Assembly (NCBI RefSeq): GCF_003173755.1
Contig: NZ_CP029553.1
Location: 1,265,001-1,329,000 of the forward strand
DNA length: 64,000 bases
Reading direction: 5' to 3'
Origin: Methylobacterium terrae
Lineage (GTDB): Bacteria > Pseudomonadota > Alphaproteobacteria > Rhizobiales > Beijerinckiaceae
Shown: positions 56,073-64,000 of the stretch, piece after piece
Layout of the letters: each line of letters starts with the position of its first letter
Numbering within the stretch: position 1 is the first letter of the stretch
Translations under genes and position numbers: made by a program
The notes under the pieces: model-generated
The model's database searches: none
Told to the model about the DNA's origin: nothing
What the model saw: only the letters and a program-made list of their open reading frames with translations

Positions 56073-57161
56073 ATGCGCGTGGACCTGTTCGATTTCGACC
56101 TGCCGGAGGACCGCATCGCCCTCCGGCCCGCGGTGCCCCGGGACGGCGCCCGCCTGATGCTGCTGCACGAAGGCCACCCCCCGGAGGACCGGGTCGTGCG
56201 CGACCTGCCGGGCCTGCTGCGCCCCGGCGACGTGCTGGTCTTCAACGACACGCGGGTGATCCCGGCGCGGCTGCACGGCCTGCGCCACCGGCCGGAGGGC
56301 GGCACGGTGCGGGTCGAGGCGATGCTGCACCTGCGCGAGGGTCCCGATCGCTGGCGCGCCTTCGCGCGCCCGGCCAAGCGCCTGCGGGTCGGCGACCGGG
56401 TCAGCTTCGGCCGGGCCGGGGAGGGCGAGACCTGTGCCCTGACCCGCCTCGACGCCACCGTCGCCGAGCGCGGGGAGGGGGGCGAGACCACCTTCGCGTT
56501 CGACCTCGCGGGGCCGGCCCTCGACGAGGCGGTGGCGGCCTTGGGCGAGCTGCCGCTGCCCCCCTACATCGCCGCCAAGCGCCCGACCGACGCGCAGGAC
56601 GCCGCCGACTACCAGACCGTGTTCGCCCGCGAGCCCGGGGCGGTGGCGGCCCCCACCGCCGGCCTGCACTTCACGCCCGACCTGCTCGGAGCTTGCGCCG
56701 CCGCCGGCCTGGCGCAGGTCCGGGTGACGCTCCATGTCGGCGCCGGCACCTTCCTGCCGGTCAAGGCCGACGACACCGACGAGCATCGGATGCACGCCGA
56801 GATCGGCGAGATCGCGCCCGAGGCCGCCGAGGCCCTGAACCGGGCCCGCGCGGCGGGCGGGCGCATCGTCGCGGTCGGCACCACGGCCCTGCGGCTCCTC
56901 GAGAGCGCGGCGGAGCCCGACGGCACGATCCGGCCCTGGACCGGCGCCACCGACATCTTCATCACCCCGGGCTACCGCTTCCGCGCGGTCGACGCGCTGA
57001 TGACGAACTTCCACCTGCCGCGCTCGACGCTGTTCATGCTCGTCTCGGCCTTCGCCGGGCTCGACGCGATGCGGGCGGCCTACGAAGCCGCGATCCAGCG
57101 CGGCTACCGCTTCTATTCCTACGGCGATACCAGCCTGCTCTTCCGGGCGGAGACGCGATGA
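56073..57161 (+). CDS. queA: S-adenosylmethionine:tRNA ribosyltransferase-isomerase
   Basis: Adds the ribose moiety of SAM to preQ1 in tRNA, the penultimate step of queuosine synthesis. 362 residues: [19 protein letters not shown] at the N-terminus, [25 protein letters not shown], and [18 protein letters not shown] at the C-terminus. It is read directly ahead of tgt (overlapping by four bases), the classic queuosine pair. The start at 56073 has AAGGG upstream. Confidence 0.95.
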   Translation: MRVDLFDFDLPEDRIALRPAVPRDGARLMLLHEGHPPEDRVVRDLPGLLRPGDVLVFNDTRVIPARLHGLRHRPEGGTVRVEAMLHLREGPDRWRAFARPAKRLRVGDRVSFGRAGEGETCALTRLDATVAERGEGGETTFAFDLAGPALDEAVAALGELPLPPYIAAKRPTDAQDAADYQTVFAREPGAVAAPTAGLHFTPDLLGACAAAGLAQVRVTLHVGAGTFLPVKADDTDEHRMHAEIGEIAPEAAEALNRARAAGGRIVAVGTTALRLLESAAEPDGTIRPWTGATDIFITPGYRFRAVDALMTNFHLPRSTLFMLVSAFAGLDAMRAAYEAAIQRGYRFYSYGDTSLLFRAETR

Positions 57162-58291
57162 CCGACCAGTTCAGCTTCACCGTGGCGGCGACCGACGGTC
57201 CGGCCCGCACCGGCGAGATCCGGATGCCGCGCGGCGTCATCCGCACCCCGGCCTTCATGCCGGTGGGCACCGCCGGCACCGTCAAGGCGATGTACCCGGA
57301 GCAGGTGAAGGCGCTCGGCGCCGACGTGGTGCTCGGCAACACCTACCACCTGATGCTGCGCCCCGGCGCCGAGCGGGTGGCGCGGTTAGGGGGCCTGCAC
57401 GCGATGATGCAGTGGCCCTACCCGATCCTGACCGATTCCGGCGGGTTCCAGGTCATGTCGCTCGCCGGGCTGCGCAAGCTCGACGAGACCGGGGTGCGGT
57501 TCCAGTCGCATCTCGACGGCTCGACGCATCTCCTGAGCCCCGAGCGCTCGATCGAGATCCAGGGCCTGCTCGGCTCCGACATCCAGATGCAGCTCGACGA
57601 GTGCGTGCGCCTGCCGGCGCCGGAATCGGCGATCGAGAGCGCGATGCGCCTCTCCCTGCGCTGGGCCGAGCGCTGCCGCATCGCCTTCGGCGAGCAGCCC
57701 GGCAAGGCGATGTTCGGCATCGTGCAAGGCGGCGACATTCCCGCGCTCCGGGTCGAGAGCGCGCGGGCGCTGGTCGATCTCGACCTCAAGGGCTACGCCG
57801 TCGGGGGGCTGGCCGTCGGCGAGCCGCAGGCGACGATGCTCGCCATGATCGAGACCGTCGAGCCGCACCTGCCGACCCACAAGCCGCGCTACCTGATGGG
57901 CGTCGGCACGCCGGACGACATCGTCCAGGCGGTGAGCCGCGGCATCGACATGTTCGACTGCGTGATGCCGACCCGGGCCGGCCGCCACGGCATGGTCTAT
58001 ACCCGCCACGGCCGCCTCAACCTGCGCAACGCGCGCTTTTCCGAGGACAACGCGCCCCTCGACCCGGAATCGACCTGCCCGGCGGCCAACCTCTACAGCA
58101 AGGCCTACCTGCACCACCTCGTCCGCGCCGGCGAGATTCTGGGCATGATGCTGCTGACCTGGAACAACCTGTCCTACTACCAGGACCTGATGGCGGGCCT
58201 GCGCGCGGCGATCGCCGCCGGGCGGCTCCAGGACTTCATCGGCGAGACCCACGAGGGCTGGCGGAAGGCCGAGCGCGACCGGGCGGCGTGA
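57158..58291 (+). CDS. tgt: tRNA-guanine transglycosylase
   Basis: Exchanges guanine-34 of target tRNAs for preQ1 in the cytoplasm. 377 residues with the active-site aspartates in [13 protein letters not shown] and [17 protein letters not shown], and the substrate-specificity loop region VGGLAVGEP. The C-terminal zinc-binding part is unusual: where E. coli has Cys-x-Cys-x-x-Cys, this protein has [16 protein letters not shown], that is Ser, one Cys and Ala, while the later His is present. It overlaps queA by four bases. Function is expected to be normal, as some alphaproteobacterial TGTs have a similar motif, but this was not checked. Confidence 0.93.
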   Translation: MTDQFSFTVAATDGPARTGEIRMPRGVIRTPAFMPVGTAGTVKAMYPEQVKALGADVVLGNTYHLMLRPGAERVARLGGLHAMMQWPYPILTDSGGFQVMSLAGLRKLDETGVRFQSHLDGSTHLLSPERSIEIQGLLGSDIQMQLDECVRLPAPESAIESAMRLSLRWAERCRIAFGEQPGKAMFGIVQGGDIPALRVESARALVDLDLKGYAVGGLAVGEPQATMLAMIETVEPHLPTHKPRYLMGVGTPDDIVQAVSRGIDMFDCVMPTRAGRHGMVYTRHGRLNLRNARFSEDNAPLDPESTCPAANLYSKAYLHHLVRAGEILGMMLLTWNNLSYYQDLMAGLRAAIAAGRLQDFIGETHEGWRKAERDRAA

Positions 58292-58295
58292 GCCG

Positions 58296-59360
58296 TCACT
58301 GCGCCTCCGCCCGCGGCGCGGCGAGCACCCGGTAGAACCCGTCGGACGCGTCGCGCCGCTCGTCCACCGCCCGGCGCAGGGCGCCGACGATGCGGGCGGC
58401 GACCGGCAGCCGGTAGTGCAGGGCGTCCCAGTAATTGGTGTCGTCCCGCGTCACGGCGGACGGGATGCGGAAATCGACCAGCACGGCGCCGCGCCGGCGG
58501 GCGATCTCGGCGGTCCTCGCCTTGCAGACGGCCTCGCGCGCCGCCCCCGCGCTGCCGGGCCGCGGTTGCGCCGCCACGTTGACCGGCATGAAGGCGACGA
58601 GCTTGAGGGCGTCCGCCGGCGCGAGGCCGAGGAGGTCGTCGAGCCAGGCGAGCGCCGGCGTGGCGGGATCCCCCTCCGGGCCTTCGTTGGGCGCGGGCGC
58701 GTCGCCGTGGATGTGAGCCGCGGCGCGGACGGCGTCGTACTGCGATTCCGGCGGGGTGAAGACCTCGTAGCCGTCGCCGCGGATCCGCGCCGGCATCCGC
58801 CCGAGACGGTGCAGCAGCGCCCGCCCGGCGATCTCGGCGCTCTGCTGGTTCCACTGGTGGAAGACGGCGCTCCAGGCCGGGGGCTCGCGGTAGAGCCAGG
58901 GCGGGAAGGCCCGGAAGGTCAGGCGCTTCGTCTCCGCCTCCACCTCGCACCAGGGCGCGTCGAGACCGAACAGCACCGCCCTCGCGGGCTCGCGGCCCAG
59001 GAACAGCCGGGCGAGCTGCGTCTGCTCCCAGGGCGTGGCGGCGTTCATGGCGAGGTTGGCGAAGTGCCCGCCGAAGGCCCGGTCGAGCCCCTGCGGATCG
59101 AGGAGACGGGCGGTCGAGGTGCCGAACACCGCCGAATCGTAGGCCCCGCCGCGCACCACCTGCGGGTACATGAAGCGCTGGTTGAGATCCATGATCGGCC
59201 CCGGCGCCCGCCCCGGGGCGGCCCGTAGGCCGTAAGGGTCGAGGACGGCCACGAAGGCGAGCACGCCGAGCCCGAGGAGGCCGGCCGCGCCGACGAGGAG
59301 GCCTGCGAACCGCCTCCAGGACTCGGCCGGATCGGGGGAGAGTGTGGGTTCGGCGGGCAT
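58296..59360 (-). CDS. Membrane-anchored SGNH-hydrolase-like protein
   Basis: A 354-residue protein with one N-terminal membrane helix (FAGLLVGAAGLLGLGVLAFV) and a large, probably periplasmic, soluble part. VFGTSTARLLDPQG resembles the first SGNH block (with catalytic serine in GTS), and NYWDALHYRLPVA the Asp-x-x-His block, so a hydrolase/acyltransferase-like fold related to AlgX/WssF-type proteins is plausible. No family could be named with certainty. It is convergent with tgt with only a 4-bp gap. Confidence 0.6.
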   Translation of the reverse strand: MPAEPTLSPDPAESWRRFAGLLVGAAGLLGLGVLAFVAVLDPYGLRAAPGRAPGPIMDLNQRFMYPQVVRGGAYDSAVFGTSTARLLDPQGLDRAFGGHFANLAMNAATPWEQTQLARLFLGREPARAVLFGLDAPWCEVEAETKRLTFRAFPPWLYREPPAWSAVFHQWNQQSAEIAGRALLHRLGRMPARIRGDGYEVFTPPESQYDAVRAAAHIHGDAPAPNEGPEGDPATPALAWLDDLLGLAPADALKLVAFMPVNVAAQPRPGSAGAAREAVCKARTAEIARRRGAVLVDFRIPSAVTRDDTNYWDALHYRLPVAARIVGALRRAVDERRDASDGFYRVLAAPRAEAQ

Positions 59361-59489
59361 CGCGGCGCGGCTTTTGTGGGCGGCCGTGGTCTCCCGGTTG
59401 ACCCGGCCGCGTCAACCCCCTATGTCCGCCTCTGCTCCGAACAGGACCAGGGCCGGCCCGCCAGCGCCGCGCCGTCATCCATGGGGCAC

Positions 59490-59565
59490 GGGCGCGTAGC
59501 TCAGCTGGTAGAGCAACGGACTTTTAATCTGTAGGTCCTGGGTTCGAGTCCCAGCGCGCTCACCA
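59490..59565 (+). tRNA. tRNA-Lys (anticodon TTT)
   Basis: A 76-nt cloverleaf. Acceptor stem GGGCGCG / CGCGCTC, D arm GCTC-GAGC, anticodon stem ACGGA / TCTGT with loop CTTTTAA and anticodon TTT, T arm CTGGG-TTCGAGT-CCCAG, discriminator A and an encoded CCA. All stems pair, with single G-T wobbles. The gene borders a lower-GC stretch, as is common at tRNA integration sites. Confidence 0.97.
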
Positions 59566-60157
59566 CTCTACTGCATCACAGCGGCGACTTGGGCGAATTC
59601 GGTCCTGCGGCCATCCAGCCTCGGTGTCCAAGATGGCCGGACCTGTTTCCGAATATCCCTTCCCGGACCCAGCGTCGAAGTCGGTTTCTCGTCGGCCGGC
59701 GCGATGGCACCGATACCCCCGCCCGCCGTCCTCGCCCGGTCCCGCGGCCTCGCCAGCCTGCCGCCGGGCGTCGTCCCTTGCCGCGGTCTGCGCTCCGACG
59801 CGTGGCGCGAGACGCACGGGCGGCTCTGCGACTTCATTGACCGGTGAGGCGTCCGGGCGCACGAGACGGGATGGAACACGCCGGCGCCGTTCGAGGCGCA
59901 CACGCAAATCGGCACCTGTCACACCAACCATCACGGCGCCGCGGTCCTTCTCAACCGACGGGGATCTGCCATAATGACGTAGACGATCGGCTCCGGAGCC
60001 ATGGCGTTCCCCAACGAAAAATCGGGCGTGCTGCGGGGCGTGCGGAATGGGTTTTCGACGCTAGGGTGAGCAAGCGATCCACCCCGGAAGGTTTGGCCGT
60101 TTGCTCCATTTCCAGCCTCGGATTTGTGTTCGGATACCGCCGCTGGTGAAAGGCGAG
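59566..60157. other. Decayed or non-coding stretch after tRNA-Lys
   Basis: About 590 bp with no supported gene. Several short open frames on both strands do not resemble known families. No copy of the tRNA 3' end was found downstream in the window, so an attachment-site repeat could not be identified. The base composition changes toward the fusion gene that follows. Confidence 0.5.
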
Positions 60158-61693
60158 ATGCCTCGCAGCGATCAGGAGGGTTACGTGTCAGATTTCGAAC
60201 TGCCAGATGATTATGTAACGCGAAAAGAAGAAATTTATTTTGACGATGTACCGCAAGCGCACAGTGATATCATCTATCAGCCCGAAGTATATGATTTTGC
60301 CGAGTTCCTCTTAAAGTCGACCAAAAGATCTAAAATCATCGATATCGGTTGCGGGAGTGGGCGCAAACTTTGCAGCGTTCAAGCAGAAAAGCGCATAGGC
60401 ATCGATTTTGGCCCCAACATCGCCGCATGCAAAGATTTACACGGCAACCAGGCGGAATGGCACGACGCCGACTTCACAGACGCCTCTTGTATCTCGCTGT
60501 CCGAGATGGCGGATTATGATTCAGTTGTCGTGTGTGCCGATGTTGTGGAGCATATCATCGATCCTGGCGTTCTGATTGCCCTATTGAAGGCCTGCTTCGA
60601 GCGTGGCGCAATCGTCGTTACGAGCACCCCCGACCGCATCAGGGTTCGGGGCGATGATCATCGCGGCCCGCCACCGAATCCAAGTCATATCAGAGAGTGG
60701 TCACTCGATGAGTACAAGCGCCTGCTCATCAAGCAAGGGCTCGTCCCGCTATTCGCCGGCTACACGATAAGCGACAACATCAACCGTCAGAATAAAACTA
60801 TCATTACGATTCACGATATTCGATTGCAGACAATCGAGAGGGCTTCCCCCGCGCAGCGTCCTCTTGCAATTATCGCGGCCTATAATGAGGCCGATGTTAT
60901 TGAAGAAGTGATTGCCGATTTCGTTTCTCACGGGTGCGATGTCCGCCTCATAGACAATTGGTCATCGGATGGAACCTGGGAGGCGATGCTACGCGTCCAG
61001 GGTCGCTTCCCGGGTGCGATCACCGCCGAGCGGTACCCTGCCGAGGGCCCAGAAGCCACGTGCGAGTGGCAGGCGATCCTTCGACGAAAAGCCGAGATTG
61101 CCGCGGAATTCCCGGGACGCTGGATCATCCACTCGGATGCAGACGAACTTCGACGCTGTCCTTTCGAAGGACGAACGCTTGCAGAAGGACTTTCGATTGC
61201 AGAGGATCTTGGATGTACGCGCGTAGATTTCAACGTTGTTAATTATCTGCCGACTGACGAGCGGGAGTATGAGTCTGGAACGCTTGAAAAACATTTCAAT
61301 TTTTATGAATATGAAACACGATCCGGGCATTTTCCTCAGAAGAACGCGTGGCTACAGGGTCAAAAGGCGGTCGACCTGGCCTCGACTGGGGGACATACCG
61401 CCGTTTTCCCCGGCGCCATAGATTTTTGCTACAGATTTTTAGTGAAGCATTACCCGATTCGATCCGAAAATCATGGTCGTCGCAAGATACTAACTGAACG
61501 TCAAGGAAGATGGTCGCTCAGAGAGCGGCAAGAGTTGGGATGGCATACACATCATGACAAATATGATGCCGATTCGCGTTTCACATTTGACCGATCGGCG
61601 CTCCTCAGTCATGAGGAATTTTGGGCCGACAACTTTCTTCTGCTAGTCTCCGATCTTGTCGAGCGCAGGGTCAAGGCAGGTCACAAGCCGTAA
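60158..61693 (+). CDS. Methyltransferase-glycosyltransferase fusion protein
   Basis: A 511-residue two-domain enzyme. Residues about 40-210 form a class I SAM methyltransferase (SKIIDIGCGSGRKLCSV, the acidic second motif GIDFG, then ADVVEHIIDPGVLIALL and VVTSTPDR). From about residue 220 follows a GT-A glycosyltransferase (GT2-like) with LAIIAAYNEADVIEEVI, NWSSDGTWEA and the metal-binding IIHSDADELRRCPF. No membrane helix is seen. The codon use and base composition are visibly lower in GC than all neighbours, so recent transfer is likely. The start at 60158 follows GAAAGG; sequence upstream in frame is not family-like. A role in modifying a surface glycan is inferred. Confidence 0.8.
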   Translation: MPRSDQEGYVSDFELPDDYVTRKEEIYFDDVPQAHSDIIYQPEVYDFAEFLLKSTKRSKIIDIGCGSGRKLCSVQAEKRIGIDFGPNIAACKDLHGNQAEWHDADFTDASCISLSEMADYDSVVVCADVVEHIIDPGVLIALLKACFERGAIVVTSTPDRIRVRGDDHRGPPPNPSHIREWSLDEYKRLLIKQGLVPLFAGYTISDNINRQNKTIITIHDIRLQTIERASPAQRPLAIIAAYNEADVIEEVIADFVSHGCDVRLIDNWSSDGTWEAMLRVQGRFPGAITAERYPAEGPEATCEWQAILRRKAEIAAEFPGRWIIHSDADELRRCPFEGRTLAEGLSIAEDLGCTRVDFNVVNYLPTDEREYESGTLEKHFNFYEYETRSGHFPQKNAWLQGQKAVDLASTGGHTAVFPGAIDFCYRFLVKHYPIRSENHGRRKILTERQGRWSLRERQELGWHTHHDKYDADSRFTFDRSALLSHEEFWADNFLLLVSDLVERRVKAGHKP

Positions 61694-62026
61694 CAGTGAG
61701 CGTCACAATCGGTCGTCGTCGGCGCGCTGGGTTGCGCCTGAGGCGATAACGACCGCCGGTTGGAGAGACCGGCTGGCGTAGGCACGAGAACGAGAAAGCC
61801 CCGCTCGGCGTTCGCCGGCGGGGCTGAAGGCGGATTCTCGCAGATCCAGCGAAATCTCCGGCCAAGGGGTCGGCGGCGCAGCGGGGCTCGGTCCGGTCAT
61901 CACCGGGCACTGGTCGTCGATGCGACTGGGAGCGTCGGCGCGATGCACATCGACGTCTCTCGCGTCTTCGTTGACGCTGCTCGCCGCCTATGCAAGGAGC
62001 CGTTGCCCAGATTTCCTGGAGGGGCA
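61694..62026. other. Intergenic stretch, no gene recognised
   Basis: About 330 bp between the fusion gene and the coiled-coil gene. A GC-rich hairpin (about 61797-61825, AGCCCCGC arm and GCGGGGCT arm) followed on the minus strand by TTTCTCGTTCT could be a terminator for a minus-strand transcript, but no minus-strand gene precedes it. No RNA gene was recognised. Confidence 0.45.
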
Positions 62027-62569
62027 ATGTCGGGGAATGATGCGCTCATGAAGGCCTTGGCTGATGTGAGCGAACGGAGAGCGGCGCTCGAGGTCGAGTA
62101 CGAGCGCATCGGGGCGGAGCTGGCCAAGCTCCGGCTCGCCGAGAACGCGCTCCGGGCGATCATCGAGGATACGCCGATCGAGGAGCTCGGCCTGTCGCTG
62201 CCGTCCTCGGGTGCGGCCTCCGGCCCGGACCGGGGCGAGCCGCGGGCGAGCGGGCGGCGCGGCCCGCGGGGGCCGCGGGCGAACTCGACCAAGGGGCGGC
62301 TGAAGGCGCTGATCGACGGGGCGGGGCCGCAGGGCCTGTCGCAGCCACAGATCCTGCGCGCCCTGCCGGATGCGGCGCCGGCGACCATCAACGCCTATCT
62401 CAGCGCCATGGTCACCGCCGGCGAGGCGCTGCAGGCTGGCAACTTCTACACCAAGGTCCGGACCCGGGACGACGAGGTCGAGTCCCCGAACGAGGCCGAC
62501 GACGAGATTGACGACGAGAACGCCTTCGACGGCGAGGCCGACGAGAACGGACCGCCCGGCAAGGCCTGA
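62027..62569 (+). CDS. Coiled-coil/winged-helix hypothetical protein
   Basis: A 180-residue protein with an N-terminal coiled coil (about residues 8-55, ALADVSERRAALEVEYERI), a central low-complexity Gly/Arg-rich linker, and a compact C-terminal helical domain with winged-helix look (LKALIDGAGPQGLSQPQIL, RALPDAAPATINAYLSAM), then an acidic tail. DNA binding is suggested but not shown. The GGAGGGG before the ATG at 62027 decides the start. No family name. Confidence 0.6.
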   Translation: MSGNDALMKALADVSERRAALEVEYERIGAELAKLRLAENALRAIIEDTPIEELGLSLPSSGAASGPDRGEPRASGRRGPRGPRANSTKGRLKALIDGAGPQGLSQPQILRALPDAAPATINAYLSAMVTAGEALQAGNFYTKVRTRDDEVESPNEADDEIDDENAFDGEADENGPPGKA

Positions 62570-62824
62570 TCCGGCACGCCGCGTGCGCTCGCGCACCGGC
62601 CGGCGAGGAAGAAGCGCGCACATCCTGGCCACGCCCGGCCGGTTTCTCGTCGCGTCCCACCCGGGCGCGACGACTTGCCGGCCGAGGGCGGTGGCGGCCG
62701 GGGCCCGATCGGCCTAGGTGATCCGCCACCCTGTGAGTGCCTCTCACGCAATGCCCCGTCACGGCCCGCCGTCGGCCCGGGCGTGGCGCGGGCGACGCCC
62801 AAGCCCCAGGACGCCCGGGATCGG

Positions 62825-63747
<923 letters not shown>

Positions 63748-63751
<4 letters not shown>

Positions 63752-64000
63752 ACTGGCCCGCCGTCCGCGCCATCTACGGCTTCGAGATGCACCGCGCCTT
63801 CCGTACGCTGCTCCAGAGCATCGTCGCGCCGGTGATCTCGACCTCGCTCTACTTCGTGGTGTTCGGCGCCGCGATCGGCGGCCGGATCACCTCGGTCGAC
63901 GGCGTGCCCTACGGCGCCTTCATCGTGCCGGGGCTGATCATGCTGACGCTGCTCACCCAGAGCATCGCCAACGCCTCCTTCGGCATCTACTTCCCGCGCT
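63748..64000 (+). CDS. ABC-2 type exporter permease (partial, C-terminus off the right edge)
   Basis: The first 84 residues of an ABC-2 membrane permease. A short cytoplasmic helix ([19 protein letters not shown]) leads into a hydrophobic helix ([19 protein letters not shown]), and the conserved [15 protein letters not shown] follows, as in YadH/NodJ-type proteins. It overlaps the ATPase gene by four bases. The remaining five or so helices are outside the window. Confidence 0.88.

Noticed and set aside
61792..61830. GC-rich hairpin as an sRNA terminator on the minus strand
   Set aside because: No minus-strand gene or RNA-like sequence precedes it; recorded only as a hairpin in the intergenic entry.

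Overview
The window is high-GC alphaproteobacterial chromosome, most likely from Methylobacterium or a close relative in the Methylobacteriaceae. This is an inference from gene content: a fused transaldolase/glucose-6-phosphate isomerase, meaB, rcdA with CtrA-type boxes, a GCG_CRPN-type secreted protein, a short-form PutA with a divergent Lrp regulator, and many short convergent and divergent operons. No replication origin, CRISPR array or prophage was seen.

Layout. 0-7.3 kb (minus strand): pentose-phosphate genes (gnd, tal-pgi), then DUF423, engB, yidC, rnpA and rpmH. 7.5-9.3 kb: a DUF1192 gene, a candidate small RNA behind a perfect CtrA box, rcdA with a second near-CtrA box, and rpmE. 9.4-16 kb: a frameshifted ABC exporter, a MotA/OmpA-like pair, a YmdB phosphoesterase, fau with a 6S RNA candidate directly upstream, and a MAPEG protein. 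16-25 kb: an RsmB-type methyltransferase, two hydrolases, a small secreted-protein gene with a stop at codon 2, guaA, a GGDEF/EAL protein and an orphan TRAP binding protein. 25-36.6 kb: plsC, a GCG_CRPN protein, an extensin-like protein, a MocR regulator divergent from an EamA exporter, an IS701-type remnant, meaB, a lipoprotein hydrolase, a PuuE-UraD fusion, a nested inverted repeat and a glycosyltransferase. 36.9-49.3 kb: rhodanese, an RND pump, putA with its Lrp regulator, cysK and a frameshifted type II NADH dehydrogenase. 49.3-59.4 kb: flavoprotein monooxygenase, isomerase, M20 hydrolase, CDF transporter, a MarR operon, queA-tgt and an SGNH-like protein. 59.5-64 kb: tRNA-Lys, then a visibly lower-GC stretch carrying a methyltransferase-glycosyltransferase fusion, then a coiled-coil protein and the start of an ABC exporter operon.

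How the genes work together. Most are housekeeping: central carbon flow (gnd, tal-pgi), membrane-protein insertion with ribosome and RNase P genes, purine synthesis (guaA) and breakdown (PuuE-UraD), proline catabolism and queuosine tRNA modification. The most interesting parts are regulatory: the CtrA-box/sRNA/rcdA block, the 6S RNA, three direct repeats with an 18-bp period in front of the MocR gene, and a MarR palindrome lying over its own promoter. The tRNA-Lys-linked low-GC fusion gene is the clearest sign of horizontal transfer. Two single-base frameshifts and one codon-2 stop could be real decay or assembly errors.
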